NCBI RefSeq assembly: GCF_018129385.1
Contig: NZ_JAFCLN010000001.1
Location: 372,001-436,000 of the forward strand
Origin: Bradyrhizobium lablabi
GTDB taxonomy: Bacteria; Pseudomonadota; Alphaproteobacteria; Rhizobiales; Xanthobacteraceae
DNA length: 64,000 bases
Direction of reading: 5' to 3'
How positions within the stretch are numbered: position 1 is the stretch's first letter; every line of letters begins with the position of its first letter. Under the pieces are notes generated by a model that worked only from the letters and a program-made list of their open reading frames with translations, searched no databases and was not told where the DNA came from. Positions 17,192 through 26,737 of the stretch are shown piece by piece. The position numbers were made by a program, and so were the translations under genes.

Positions 17192-17700
17192 GCCATCACC
17201 TCGGCGACGAACGCGTCGAGGTCGCCGCCGGCGAACAGGAAGCCGGGCAGCCCCACCGCCCGGCCGGCTTCGATGTCGCTCGCGCGGTCGCCGATCACAA
17301 AGCTGCCGGCATGGCGCACCGGCCAATGCTCCATCAGGTCGTGGATCATGCCGGGTGCGGGCTTGCGCCAGTGATGATCCTCGAGATAGCCCGCGACCGT
17401 TCCCTCCGGATGGTGCGGGCAGTACCTGACATCGTCGACGACAGCGCCTTGCGCGGCAAGCTCGGCGCGCATCCAGTCGTGAAGGATGTTGAGCTCGGCC
17501 TCGGTGAAAAAACCGCGGGCGACGCCGGACTGGTTGGTGAAGAAGAAAACGAAATAGCCGGCGTCGTTGAGTCGTCGGATCGCCTTCGCCGCATTCGGCA
17601 TCCAGCGGATGCGCTCGCGCGTGCCCATATAGCCGTCGTCATGATTGACGACGCCGTCGCGGTCGAGAAACGCCGCCGGGCGCTGGACCGCGCCGCTCAT
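17173..17700 (-). CDS. gmhB: D-glycero-D-manno-heptose 1,7-bisphosphate phosphatase
   Basis: HAD-type phosphatase that removes the C7 phosphate in ADP-heptose synthesis. FLDRDGVVN carries the two catalytic Asp, FFTNQSG the phosphate-binding residues and WRKPAPGM the catalytic Lys; IGDRASDIEAG binds Mg. The start at 17700 overlaps the gmhA stop by four bases (ATGA), so the two are translationally coupled. CPHHPEG keeps the first half of the usual GmhB zinc site, but the later Cys-x-Cys pair is replaced by DHHW, so the zinc site is altered. 175 residues, slightly short but complete. Confidence 0.93.
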   Translation of the reverse strand: MSGAVQRPAAFLDRDGVVNHDDGYMGTRERIRWMPNAAKAIRRLNDAGYFVFFFTNQSGVARGFFTEAELNILHDWMRAELAAQGAVVDDVRYCPHHPEGTVAGYLEDHHWRKPAPGMIHDLMEHWPVRHAGSFVIGDRASDIEAGRAVGLPGFLFAGGDLDAFVAEVMAQTSVR

Positions 17701-18275
17701 GCCATCATCGCCCGTTCGATCGCTTCGCACAGGCCGTGGGCGACGGCGAGATGGATTTGCTGGATCACCGGCGTGTCGTCGCTGGGCGCGATCAGCAGAT
17801 GATCGCAGTCAGCGCCCATGGTCTGTCCCTTGGTGCCGGTAAAACCGATGGTGACGAGGCCGAGCTCGCGCGCCGTGCGCAGCGCCGCCAGGATGTTCGG
17901 CGAGCGGCCGGAGGTGGAGATTGCGAGCAGCACGTCGCCGCGCTGGCCGAGACCCTCGACCTGGCGGGAAAACACCCGCTCAAAACCATAGTCGTTGGTG
18001 ATCGCCGTCAGCGCAGACGTATCGGTTGTCAGCGCGATCGCGGCATAGCCCGGCCGATCCTGCTTGTAGCGGCCGATGATCTCGGCAGCGATGTGCTGGG
18101 CGTCCGCCGCGCTGCCGCCATTGCCGACGATCAGCAGTTTCTTGCCGGCACGCAGCGCTGCGACAATGGTGTCTGCAATCTTTCCTGCCGCGGCCAGCAT
18201 CGCCGCATCGCTATTCGCGCGCTCAAGCGCGGTGAGCGATTGTTTGAGATGGGCTGCGATCAAGTCCTGGCTCAA
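17697..18275 (-). CDS. gmhA: Sedoheptulose-7-phosphate isomerase
   Basis: First step of ADP-heptose synthesis: sedoheptulose 7-phosphate to D-glycero-D-manno-heptose 7-phosphate. SIS-domain protein of 192 residues with VGNGGSAADAQHIAAE, SALTAITNDYGFE, ISTSGRSPN and the C-terminal QQIHLAVAHGLCEAIE, all hallmark GmhA blocks including metal-binding His and Glu. The start used is TTG, which gives the usual N-terminus; no ATG stands near. It is followed directly by gmhB with a 4-base overlap and preceded by waaF on the same strand, forming a heptose operon. Confidence 0.95.
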   Translation of the reverse strand: MSQDLIAAHLKQSLTALERANSDAAMLAAAGKIADTIVAALRAGKKLLIVGNGGSAADAQHIAAEIIGRYKQDRPGYAAIALTTDTSALTAITNDYGFERVFSRQVEGLGQRGDVLLAISTSGRSPNILAALRTARELGLVTIGFTGTKGQTMGADCDHLLIAPSDDTPVIQQIHLAVAHGLCEAIERAMMA

Positions 18276-18344
18276 GTGACACCGTGTTCTCAGGTCGGTT
18301 CTTGGTAGTGACCGCGCCGCGGCTCTGCAAGCGCGGAAAAATAG

Positions 18345-19406
18345 TTAATGCGCGGCGGGCGCGCCCGCTTCGAGCAGCACGCGCTGCGCCGTTTCGAAGA
18401 CGTCGAGCGCGGGGATGTCGCGCATGCAACGGTGGTTGTTCATGGTGCAGACCGGACGATGGCAGGGCTGGCACGGCACAATTGTTTTGGTCTGCACAGT
18501 GGCGGCAAGGCCGTTCAGTGGTGCCCAATGATAAGGGCTGGTGGGGCCGAAGATGCCGATCGTCGGCGTCCCGATAGCGGCGGCGATGTGCATCAGGCCG
18601 GAATCGTTGGAAATCGCCACGCTGGCTGAGGCCATTGCCAGGACGCCATTGCGCAGGTCGGAATTGGTAAGGTCGCGCACGCGCGGACCGCCAGCGGCCA
18701 CGATTTCCGCGGCCAGCGCTTTTTCACCGGGGCCGCCGACGACCCAGACGTCGAACCCACGCGCGGCGAACATCTGCGCGGCTTCCGGAAAATAGGTCCA
18801 GCGCTTGGAGGCTCCGGCCGACCCCGGCCCCAATGCAATCGCAGGTCCCGTGCCGAGTCCGTTGGCTTGCCGCCATCGGGCGGTTTCCTCGGCAGACACC
18901 CTGAGCTGCGGTACGGGCCATTCCGGCTGCGGCAGTGCCGCACCTTCGGGCAACGCCAGGGCGGCGTTCTTGTCGATGAAGCGGGGGAAGGTTTTCTCGT
19001 GCCAGCGCATCCGATTTATCAGCCCGAACCGGGCCTCGCCGAAGAAACCGACCCGCTCCGGGATACCGGCCAGCGCAGGGGCAATGGCGGCCTTCCAGGT
19101 GCGCGGCAGCACCAGGGCGGTGCCATAGCCCCGGCCTTTCAAATCGGCCGCCAGGGCCCGCTGTTTGGCCACCGCCAGCCGGCTTCGGGGCAGGTCCATG
19201 ACGATCTTGGCGCGTACCCCCGGCATGTAGTCGACAAGGGGAGCGCACAGCGGTGTCGCCAGCAGATCCACCGGGCGATTTGGCCAACGCTCGTTCAACA
19301 CCCGCACGACCGTGTGCCCGCGCACGAAGTCACCGATCCACATATAGGGAACGATGAGGATCGGGCGGATATCGGTCGGATCCGGATTGATTGAATTAAT
19401 GTTCAT
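18345..19406 (-). CDS. waaF: ADP-heptose:LPS heptosyltransferase (WaaF type)
   Basis: GT9 glycosyltransferase that adds L-glycero-D-manno-heptose to the growing LPS inner core. It has MWIGDFVRGHTVVRVL near the N-terminus, LPRTWKAAIAPALAGIPERVGF, and the donor-site block ISNDSGLMHIAAAIGTPTIGIFGPTSP typical of heptosyltransferase II. The C-terminal CQPCHRPVCTMNNHRCM stretch, rich in Cys, is also common in WaaF. 353 residues. First gene of the gmhA-gmhB operon, divergent from hldD. No WaaC-type gene is seen in the window, so this enzyme or an unlinked gene must add the first heptose. Confidence 0.93.
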   Translation of the reverse strand: MNINSINPDPTDIRPILIVPYMWIGDFVRGHTVVRVLNERWPNRPVDLLATPLCAPLVDYMPGVRAKIVMDLPRSRLAVAKQRALAADLKGRGYGTALVLPRTWKAAIAPALAGIPERVGFFGEARFGLINRMRWHEKTFPRFIDKNAALALPEGAALPQPEWPVPQLRVSAEETARWRQANGLGTGPAIALGPGSAGASKRWTYFPEAAQMFAARGFDVWVVGGPGEKALAAEIVAAGGPRVRDLTNSDLRNGVLAMASASVAISNDSGLMHIAAAIGTPTIGIFGPTSPYHWAPLNGLAATVQTKTIVPCQPCHRPVCTMNNHRCMRDIPALDVFETAQRVLLEAGAPAAH

Positions 19407-19629
19407 TTCTTCCGAGCGTGTGCGGTCTCGACCCTGCGCGAGGGGAAATTTCTACTGTGCATGGGGTTGATCCTCATGTTTTCGATTCGGACCCCCGCGA
19501 CAGGCCGTCCAAGGCTCGGTAGCGGCTCGCCGTCCGCAGGTAAAGCTGGTCTCGCCTTCGCCGCCCACATTGCCTGCCAGCCGGGTCTGGGGCAAAGCTG
19601 GCGCCGCAAATGACAGGGCAGGGTATCGC
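19407..19629. promoter_or_regulatory. Divergent promoter region of waaF and hldD
   Basis: 223 bp with no supported gene between two divergently read heptose genes, so promoters of both arms should lie here. AGGGCAGGG upstream of the ATG at 19630 is the hldD ribosome site. Confidence 0.6.
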
Positions 19630-20610
19630 ATGTTGCTGGTGACCGGCGGCGCCGGTTTTATCGGATCGAATGTCGTGGCCGCGTTGAACGAGGCCGGCCG
19701 CTCCGACGTCGTGGTCTGCGACCTGCTCGGCCGCGACGGCAAGTGGCGCAACCTGGCCAAGCGGCAGCTGATGGACATTGTCCCGCCCGATCAATTCGCG
19801 GACTGGCTGAAGGGCCGCCGGCTGGACGCGGTCATCCACCTCGGCGCGATCTCGGAGACCACGGCGACCGACGGCGACCTCGTGATCGAGACCAATTTCC
19901 GCTTCTCGCTGCGGCTGCTCGACTGGTGCACCGACAATCCGACGCCCTTCATCTATGCTTCGTCGGCGGCGACCTATGGCGATGGCGCGCAGGGGTTTGC
20001 CGACGATCCGTCGCTGCCGGCGCTCAGGCAATTGCGGCCGATGAACCTCTATGGGTGGAGCAAGCATCTGTTCGACATGGCGGTCGCCGAGCGCGCGGCG
20101 CTCGGGCAAAAGCTGCCGCCGCAATGGGCAGGGCTGAAGTTCTTCAACGTGTTCGGGCCCAACGAATATCACAAGGGCACCATGATGAGCGTGCTGGCGC
20201 GGCGCTTCGATGACATCAAAGCGGGCCGGCCGGTGCAATTGTTCAAGTCGCATCGCGAGGGCATCGCCGACGGCGACCAGCGCCGCGACTTCATCTATGT
20301 CGACGATGTCGTGCGGGTGATGATGTGGCTGCTGGCGACGCCGTCGGTGTCCGGCCTGTTCAATGTCGGAACCGGCAGCGCGCGCAGCTTCAAGGACATG
20401 ATGCTGTCGGCCTATGCCGCGCTCGGCACCTCGCCCAACATCCAGTATATCGACATGCCCGAACAGATTCGCGGCAGCTACCAGTATTTCACCCAAAGCG
20501 AAGTCGATCGCCTGCACGGGGCCGGCTACAATGGCGGCTTTACGGGTCTGGAAGAGGCAGTGGAACTTTACGTGAAGGGGTTTCTCGATCGCGCCGACCG
20601 TTTTCGCTGA
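19630..20610 (+). CDS. hldD: ADP-L-glycero-D-manno-heptose 6-epimerase
   Basis: Converts ADP-D,D-heptose to ADP-L,D-heptose, the donor used by WaaF. 326 residues from the ATG at 19630. NAD(P)-binding TGGAGFIGSN at the N-terminus, LGAISETTATDGD, YASSAATYGDG, the catalytic YGWSK and FFNVFGPNEYHKG are diagnostic for HldD rather than other epimerases. It is followed 25 bp later by hldE on the same strand, so the two form one unit with the O-antigen ligases behind. Confidence 0.97.
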   Translation: MLLVTGGAGFIGSNVVAALNEAGRSDVVVCDLLGRDGKWRNLAKRQLMDIVPPDQFADWLKGRRLDAVIHLGAISETTATDGDLVIETNFRFSLRLLDWCTDNPTPFIYASSAATYGDGAQGFADDPSLPALRQLRPMNLYGWSKHLFDMAVAERAALGQKLPPQWAGLKFFNVFGPNEYHKGTMMSVLARRFDDIKAGRPVQLFKSHREGIADGDQRRDFIYVDDVVRVMMWLLATPSVSGLFNVGTGSARSFKDMMLSAYAALGTSPNIQYIDMPEQIRGSYQYFTQSEVDRLHGAGYNGGFTGLEEAVELYVKGFLDRADRFR

Positions 20611-20635
20611 GCGGCGCAGGATGTAACGAGTACAG

Positions 20636-22105
20636 ATGTTCGATTTCGATTCTCTCGCGCACGCGATTGTCCGCCAGACCGTGCTCTGCGTCGGCGATCT
20701 CATGCTTGATGAATTTGTTTACGGCGAGGTGTCGCGGATTTCGCCGGAAGCGCCGGCGCCCGTGATCGCGGCCCAGCGCAGCGAGACCAATATCGGCGGC
20801 GCCGGCAATGTCGCGCGCAACATCGCCTCGCTCGGCGGACGCTGCATTTTTGTCGGCATGATCGGCGAGGACGAGGTGGGCGTGAAGCTGGCGGTCACGC
20901 TGGCGCAGCAGCCCGGGATCGAAAGTGCGCTGGTGCACGATCCCGCGCGCCCGACCACGCGCAAGGTTCGCTTCGTCTCCGAACATTTTTCAACGCACAT
21001 GCTGCGTGCCGACTGGGAACTGGCACAGCCAGCGTCGGCCGAGATCGAGCAGAAGCTGATCGACGCCGTCCTGCCGCTCATTCCCCGTGCCGACATCGTG
21101 CTGCTGTCCGACTACGCCAAGGGCGTGCTGACCGCGCGCGTGATCCGCAACGTGATCGATACGGCGAAGAGGCTCGGCAAGCGTGTGATCGTCGATCCCA
21201 AGAGCGCCAATTTCGCGATCTATCGCGGCGCCACGCTGTTGACGCCGAACCGCAAGGAGTTTGCCGAAGCCACCCGCAGCCGCGCCGACAGCGATGCGAA
21301 CATTGCGGAGGCTGCGCGGGACGCGATGTATCTCGCCGATTGCGAGGCCATGCTGGTGACGCAAAGCGAGCACGGCATGACGCTGGTCACCCGCACCGGC
21401 GATATGGTTCATGTGCCGGCGTTGCCGGTCAAGGTGCGCGACGTTTCGGGCGCCGGTGACACGGTGGCGGCCGCACTGGCGCTGGCGCTCGCGGCCGGCG
21501 CCGATTGGGAATCCGCGCTCCGAACGGCTAACGCCGCGGCCGCCGTTGCCGTCAGCAAGACCGGCACCGCCACCGTGACGCTGGCCGAATTGCGGCGAAA
21601 GATCCTGCCGACGGCTTCGCTGGCGGCTGAGCAAAAGATCGCCGCCGCCTCCGATCTCGAAGCGCATCTGGCGGAGTGGCGCAAGCAGGACCTGCGTGTC
21701 GGCTTCACCAATGGCTGCTTCGATATTTTGCACCCCGGTCACGTCAAGGTGCTGACGGCGGCGCGGGGCGCCTGCGACCGGCTGATCGTCGGCCTCAACA
21801 GCGATGCTTCGGTGCGGCGGCTGAAGGGTGAGGGGCGTCCGGTGCAGGACGAACGCGCGCGGGCGGAAGTGCTGGCTGCGCTGGAGGCGGTCGATCTCGT
21901 CGTTATCTTCGAGGAAGATACGCCGATCAGGCTGATCGAGCAGGTCAGGCCCAGCGTGCTGGTGAAGGGCGGCGACTACGCCCGCGAGCAGGTCGTCGGC
22001 CACGAGATCGTCGAAGCCAATGGCGGGGAGGTGTTGCTGGTCGATATCCTCCAGGGATTCAGCACCACCTCGCTGGTGCAGCGCGCCCGCGAGGGCCGGG
22101 CATGA
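20636..22105 (+). CDS. hldE: Bifunctional heptose 7-phosphate kinase / heptose 1-phosphate adenylyltransferase
   Basis: Two steps of ADP-heptose synthesis in one chain of 489 residues. The N-terminal ~330 residues are a PfkB-type kinase with LMLDEFVYG and the [13 protein letters not shown] catalytic block. The C-terminal ~150 residues are a nucleotidyltransferase with [18 protein letters not shown] (HxGH near residue 366) and [21 protein letters not shown]. The fused form is the usual gammaproteobacterial and rhizobial layout. The stop overlaps the start of the first O-antigen ligase by four bases (ATGA). Confidence 0.97.
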   Translation: MFDFDSLAHAIVRQTVLCVGDLMLDEFVYGEVSRISPEAPAPVIAAQRSETNIGGAGNVARNIASLGGRCIFVGMIGEDEVGVKLAVTLAQQPGIESALVHDPARPTTRKVRFVSEHFSTHMLRADWELAQPASAEIEQKLIDAVLPLIPRADIVLLSDYAKGVLTARVIRNVIDTAKRLGKRVIVDPKSANFAIYRGATLLTPNRKEFAEATRSRADSDANIAEAARDAMYLADCEAMLVTQSEHGMTLVTRTGDMVHVPALPVKVRDVSGAGDTVAAALALALAAGADWESALRTANAAAAVAVSKTGTATVTLAELRRKILPTASLAAEQKIAAASDLEAHLAEWRKQDLRVGFTNGCFDILHPGHVKVLTAARGACDRLIVGLNSDASVRRLKGEGRPVQDERARAEVLAALEAVDLVVIFEEDTPIRLIEQVRPSVLVKGGDYAREQVVGHEIVEANGGEVLLVDILQGFSTTSLVQRAREGRA

Positions 22106-23391
22106 GCACGCTGGCCTCACCGATCGAGCCGGTGTGGCGATTCTGGCGATGGGTGCGCAATCCCGCGTTCTGGACGACGGTGGCGGACGCTTTCGCGGTG
22201 CTGACAGCGCTCGCCCTGCCATGGTCGACGTCGGCGGTGTCGATCTTCATGCTTTGCTGGCTCGGGTCAGCCGCATTGATGATCGACTACGGCATTTACC
22301 TGAGGTCGCTGAAGCGGCCGATTTTCGTCTTTCCGATCGCATTGTTCATGTTGGCGGTGATCGGCATGCTTTGGTCCGGCGCGCCGTGGAGCGAGCGGCT
22401 CTACGCGGTTGGCCCGCTCGCCAGGCTTCTGGTGTTACCCGGACTGTTCTATCATTTTTCACGTTCAACGCGTGGGAAGTGGGTTTTCATCGCCTTTCTG
22501 GTCTCGTGCACGTTGATGGCGGCCGTCTCATGGATCGTCGCGTTCAATCCGGGCTTCAGCCTCAAGCCGGAGGATGCGAGGTTTTGCGGCATCTTTGTCA
22601 GGAACTACATCGATCAGGGCCAGGAATTCTCGCTTTGCGCGATCGCACTTGCCTATCCTGTGATGCGGCTCTTGAAGGAGAACAGGCTGTGGCTCGCGGG
22701 CTTTCTGACGGCGATTGCGCTGGTGCTGATCGTCAACATGGTCTTTGTGATCGCATCGCGCACCGCGCTGGCGACAATGCCGCTCATGCTCGCGGTCTTT
22801 GCGTTCAGGTACCTGCAATGGCGCGGGATCGTCGCGCTCGGCATGGCCGTCATCGTGGGCGGTCTTGCGTGGGCGACAACGCCGCGAATGTGCCGGACGG
22901 TCGAAACGCTGGCGAGAGATTTTGAGCTTTACCGGGAGCACAACACGCCGACGTCGGCGGGCCTGCGGATGGAGTACTGGAAGAAGTCGCTGCGCTTCAT
23001 TGCCGAAGCCCCCCTCGTCGGGCATGGCACCGGCTCCATCCGCGGACTGTTCCAGAAGGCGGCGACGGGGGATGCCGTCGAGGCCACGGGGCATGTTATT
23101 GCCAACCCGCATAACCAGACCTTCGGCGTCGCAATCCAGTGGGGTGTGATCGGCATTGTCGTTTTATATGCGATGTGGTTCTCGCATCTGCGGCTGTTCC
23201 TCCCCGGCGAGGGCCTGGCGGCCTGGATCGGGCTTCTTGTCGTCGTACAGAACGTCCTCACCTCGCTGTTCAATTCGCATATTTTCGATTTCCATGCGGG
23301 ATGGATGTATGTGCTGGGCGTCGGGGTTGCGGGCGGCATGTTATTGAAGGACGACGCCGGCACGGCAGTCAATCAGCGGGTCGAAGCTTGA
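22102..23391 (+). CDS. waaL: O-antigen ligase family protein, first copy
   Basis: Polytopic membrane protein of 429 residues with about ten to twelve hydrophobic segments and a larger periplasmic loop holding [13 protein letters not shown] and [17 protein letters not shown]. These are marks of the Wzy_C/WaaL family, which joins O-chain from a lipid carrier to lipid A-core at the periplasmic face; the His in HNQ-type motifs is thought to be catalytic in the family. Translationally coupled to hldE, with a close paralogue following immediately. Ligase versus polymerase (Wzy) cannot be decided from sequence alone. Confidence 0.85.
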   Translation: MSTLASPIEPVWRFWRWVRNPAFWTTVADAFAVLTALALPWSTSAVSIFMLCWLGSAALMIDYGIYLRSLKRPIFVFPIALFMLAVIGMLWSGAPWSERLYAVGPLARLLVLPGLFYHFSRSTRGKWVFIAFLVSCTLMAAVSWIVAFNPGFSLKPEDARFCGIFVRNYIDQGQEFSLCAIALAYPVMRLLKENRLWLAGFLTAIALVLIVNMVFVIASRTALATMPLMLAVFAFRYLQWRGIVALGMAVIVGGLAWATTPRMCRTVETLARDFELYREHNTPTSAGLRMEYWKKSLRFIAEAPLVGHGTGSIRGLFQKAATGDAVEATGHVIANPHNQTFGVAIQWGVIGIVVLYAMWFSHLRLFLPGEGLAAWIGLLVVVQNVLTSLFNSHIFDFHAGWMYVLGVGVAGGMLLKDDAGTAVNQRVEA

Positions 23392-24707
23392 TGGCGATGA
23401 GCGAACCAGCCGGAAAAAGACCGTCGATAGGCTCGATGCCCGCGCTCGTGTTTTCGGCCTGGCGCGATCCGGCCGCGCGGATTCTGAATCTGGACCTGCT
23501 TGCGGTCCTGCTTGCGATCCTGCTGCCGTGGACGACATCCGGCGTTGCCATCGTCAGTGTGCTCTGGCTGGTCGCGTTGCTCCCGACGATCGATCTGCGC
23601 GCGTTCGTTCGCTTGCTGCGGCAGCCGATCTGTTATTTGCCGGTGGCGCTTTGCGCCATCGCGATCGCCGGAACGTTGTGGTCGGACGCGGCTTGGGGCA
23701 CGCGGGCCTACGCCCTCACGCCGCTGGGGAAGTTGCTGATGCTGCCGCCGCTGCTCTATCATTTCCAGCGCTCCAGCCGCGGCCTTTGGGTCTTCGTTGC
23801 GTTCCTGGCGTCGTGCAGCCTGTTGTTGGCGATGTCCTGGATCGTTGCATTGTTCCCGGGTCTCGCTCTCAAGCCGGAGGCGACGTACGGCGTCCCGGTA
23901 AAGAACTATATCGACCAGAGCCAGGAGTTCGCGCTCTGCGCTGTGGTGCTGGCCTACCCCGTCATAGAACGGCTGCGGGCGGGCGCGAAATGGTCGGCGA
24001 TGGTTCTGGCCTCGGTCGGGCTGCTGTTCGTCATCAACATGATTTTCGTGACCGTTTCGCGCACGGCGCTGGTCACGATGCCGGTCATGCTCGCGGTGTT
24101 CGCGTTGCTGCATCTGAAGTGGCGGGCCAATCTCGCCATCTTCCTGGCGTTGGTCGTGCTGGCCGCCGTTGCATGGGCAAGTTCCTCGAGGCTGCAACAG
24201 ACGACCGAAACGTTCTACCGGGACTATTATCTCTACAAGCTCCAGGACGAGCCGACCTCGATCGGGATACGGCTCGAGTTCCTGAAGAAGTCGCTGCAGT
24301 TCTTCGCCGAAGCGCCGGTTATCGGGCACGGCACCGGCGCGACGCGGGGGCTCTTTGAAAAGGCGGCGAGCGATCACAACGAAGGCAAGGTCTTTGCCAG
24401 TGCGCAGGTGATCGGCAATCCTCACAACCAGACGCTCAATGTCGCCGTGCAGTGGGGCATCGTCGGTGTCATCGTGCTGTATGCGATGTGGCTGTACCAT
24501 CTGCTGCTGTTCCGGGGCGAGGGGCTGATCGCCTGGATCGGTCTCATGGTGGTCGTGCAGAATTTCTTCACCTCGCTGTTCAATTCGCATCTGTTCGATT
24601 TCCACGAGGGCTGGATGTATGTGCTGGGTGTCGGTGTCGCGGGCGGAACCGTGCTCGGCGCTCGGCTGCGCGAAAAGCAGTCGGCGGAAAGCGCGACGGG
24701 GCCGTGA
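23391..24707 (+). CDS. O-antigen ligase family protein, second copy
   Basis: 438 residues, similar in membrane pattern and in many motifs to the preceding gene ([85 protein letters not shown]). The start overlaps the previous stop (TGATG), so the pair is translationally coupled. One may ligate O-chain and the other act on a second polymer or polymerise; sequence alone does not tell. Tandem duplication followed by divergence is the simplest origin. Confidence 0.83.
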   Translation: MAMSEPAGKRPSIGSMPALVFSAWRDPAARILNLDLLAVLLAILLPWTTSGVAIVSVLWLVALLPTIDLRAFVRLLRQPICYLPVALCAIAIAGTLWSDAAWGTRAYALTPLGKLLMLPPLLYHFQRSSRGLWVFVAFLASCSLLLAMSWIVALFPGLALKPEATYGVPVKNYIDQSQEFALCAVVLAYPVIERLRAGAKWSAMVLASVGLLFVINMIFVTVSRTALVTMPVMLAVFALLHLKWRANLAIFLALVVLAAVAWASSSRLQQTTETFYRDYYLYKLQDEPTSIGIRLEFLKKSLQFFAEAPVIGHGTGATRGLFEKAASDHNEGKVFASAQVIGNPHNQTLNVAVQWGIVGVIVLYAMWLYHLLLFRGEGLIAWIGLMVVVQNFFTSLFNSHLFDFHEGWMYVLGVGVAGGTVLGARLREKQSAESATGP

Positions 24708-24793
24708 CCGGCTGGTATGGGACGGCGAGATGGGCTATCAGCGGCCTCCCGGCGGCGGCTTAACCCGAAAAGTGTTTGTCAGCGATCAGCGGC

Positions 24794-26737
24794 ATGATGA
24801 GCTTCAAGAACTTGACCTTGCGTAACGTGCTGATTGCCACGCATGACGCGCTCGCGACGGCGGCCGCGCTGGTTGCGAGCTTCTATCTGCGCTTCGAAGG
24901 CGACCTGTTCGACGCCCGCCTGCCGCTCCTGCTGCGCATCCTGCCGATCTTCGTCATCTTCAGCGTGGTGGTCTGCTATTTCTTCAAGCTGACCACCACC
25001 AAATGGCGGTTCATTTCGCTGCCCGACGCACTGAACATCGTGCGCGTCGCCACCGTGCTGACGCTGGGGCTGGTCGTCGTCGACTATTTTTCGGTGTTCC
25101 TCGCCCCGAACGTGCACGGCCCGGTCTTCCTCGGCCGTATCACCATTGTCCTTTATTTCTTCCTCCAGATATTCTTTCTCAGCGCGTTGCGTTTTGCCTA
25201 CCGCTACTTCCGCTACACCCGCGTGCGCCGTCATGCCCGCAGCGAAGGTGCTTCGCCAACGCTGCTGATCGGCCGCGCCGCCGACGCCGAGATCCTGCTG
25301 CGCGGCATCGAGAGCGGGGCGGTCAAGCAGCTTTGGCCGGTCGGCGTGCTGTCGCCGTCGGCGGCCGATCGCGGCCAGACCATCCGCAACATTCCCGTGC
25401 TCGGCGGCATCGACGACGTCGAGGACGTGATCCGCGACTATGAGAGACGCGGCAAGCCGATCGGGCGCGTGGTGATGACGCCCTCTGCCTTCGATCCCGA
25501 GGCCAGGCCCGAAGCGGTCCTGATGCGCGCAAGGCGGCTCGGCCTGATCGTCAGCCGCCTGCCGTCGCTGGAGAGCGGCGACGCGCCGCGCCTGACTGCG
25601 GTCGCGGTCGAGGACCTCCTGCTGCGGCCGAGCGAGAAAATCGATTACGCCCGCCTGGAAGCGCTGGTGAAGGACAAGTCGGTGATCGTCACCGGCGGCG
25701 GCGGCTCGATCGGCGCGGAGATTTGCGACCGTGTCGCCACCTTCGGCGCCGCGCGGCTGCTGGTGATCGAGAATTCGGAGCCGGCGCTCTATGCCGTCAC
25801 CGAGGCGCTGGCAGCCCATGCCACCAATGCCGCGATCGAGGGCCGCATCGCCGATATCCGCGACCGCGAGCGCATCATGCGCCTGATGCGCGAGTTCAAG
25901 CCCGACATCGTGTTTCACGCCGCGGCGCTCAAGCACGTGCCGATCCTCGAGCGCGACTGGAGCGAGGGCGTCAAGACCAACATTTTCGGTTCGGTCAATG
26001 TCGCCGATGCCGCGCTCGCCGCCGGCGCCGGGGCGATGGTGATGATCTCGACCGACAAGGCGATCGAGCCGGTCTCGATGCTGGGCCTGACCAAGCGCTT
26101 TGCCGAAATGTATTGCCAGGCACTGGATCATGAACTGGCCACGCAAGCCGGCGACAAGCCCCGCATGCGCCTGATCTCGGTCCGCTTCGGCAATGTGCTG
26201 GCCTCGAACGGCTCGGTGGTGCCGAAGTTCAAGGCGCAGATCGAGGCGGGTGGACCGGTCACCGTGACGCATCCCGACATGGTCCGCTATTTCATGACCA
26301 TCCGAGAGGCCTGCGACCTCGTGATCACGGCGGCGGCGCATGCGCTGGCGCCGGTGCGCCCGGACGTCTCGGTCTATGTGCTCAACATGGGCCAGCCGGT
26401 GAAGATCGTCGATCTGGCCGAACGCATGATTCGCCTCTCTGGCCTTGAGCCTGGGCTTGATATCGAAATTGCGTTCACCGGCATGCGGCCGGGCGAGCGG
26501 CTGAACGAAATTCTGTTCGCAACAGAGGAGCCGACGGTCGAGATCGGCGTTGCCGGCATCATGGCCGCCAAGCCGAACGAGCCGCCGATGGCAACCTTGC
26601 GCAAATGGCTTGCGGCGCTGGAGGAGGCGATCGCCAAGGATGACCGCGCCACCATCCGCGCCGTGCTGAAGGATGCCGTCCCCGAATTTGGCGCTGCCGC
26701 GCCGGCCGAAGAACCGCGCCAGATATCCGCCCGCTAA
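24794..26737 (+). CDS. Membrane-anchored nucleotide-sugar 4,6-dehydratase (WbpM/CapD type)
   Basis: Predicted to convert UDP-GlcNAc to its 4-keto-6-deoxy form, the entry to QuiNAc- or FucNAc-type sugars. Four hydrophobic segments fill the N-terminal ~125 residues, a CoA-binding-like Rossmann fold follows, and the catalytic SDR starts with VTGGGGSIGAE near residue 300. STDKAIEPVSMLGLTKR has Met in place of the usual SDR Tyr, the normal state in the WbpM/CapD group. The start is uncertain: ATG at 24794 or 24797, or TTG at 24776; none has a good ribosome site. Its stop overlaps the convergent GT2 gene by four bases. A reductase and initiating transferase that could use its product lie at 31.5-33 kb. 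Confidence 0.9.
   Translation: MMSFKNLTLRNVLIATHDALATAAALVASFYLRFEGDLFDARLPLLLRILPIFVIFSVVVCYFFKLTTTKWRFISLPDALNIVRVATVLTLGLVVVDYFSVFLAPNVHGPVFLGRITIVLYFFLQIFFLSALRFAYRYFRYTRVRRHARSEGASPTLLIGRAADAEILLRGIESGAVKQLWPVGVLSPSAADRGQTIRNIPVLGGIDDVEDVIRDYERRGKPIGRVVMTPSAFDPEARPEAVLMRARRLGLIVSRLPSLESGDAPRLTAVAVEDLLLRPSEKIDYARLEALVKDKSVIVTGGGGSIGAEICDRVATFGAARLLVIENSEPALYAVTEALAAHATNAAIEGRIADIRDRERIMRLMREFKPDIVFHAAALKHVPILERDWSEGVKTNIFGSVNVADAALAAGAGAMVMISTDKAIEPVSMLGLTKRFAEMYCQALDHELATQAGDKPRMRLISVRFGNVLASNGSVVPKFKAQIEAGGPVTVTHPDMVRYFMTIREACDLVITAAAHALAPVRPDVSVYVLNMGQPVKIVDLAERMIRLSGLEPGLDIEIAFTGMRPGERLNEILFATEEPTVEIGVAGIMAAKPNEPPMATLRKWLAALEEAIAKDDRATIRAVLKDAVPEFGAAAPAEEPRQISAR

Noticed and set aside
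24708..24793. Promoter-like spacing before the dehydratase gene
   Set aside because: Short gap, no clear -35/-10 pair; the gene may simply be read on from the ligases.
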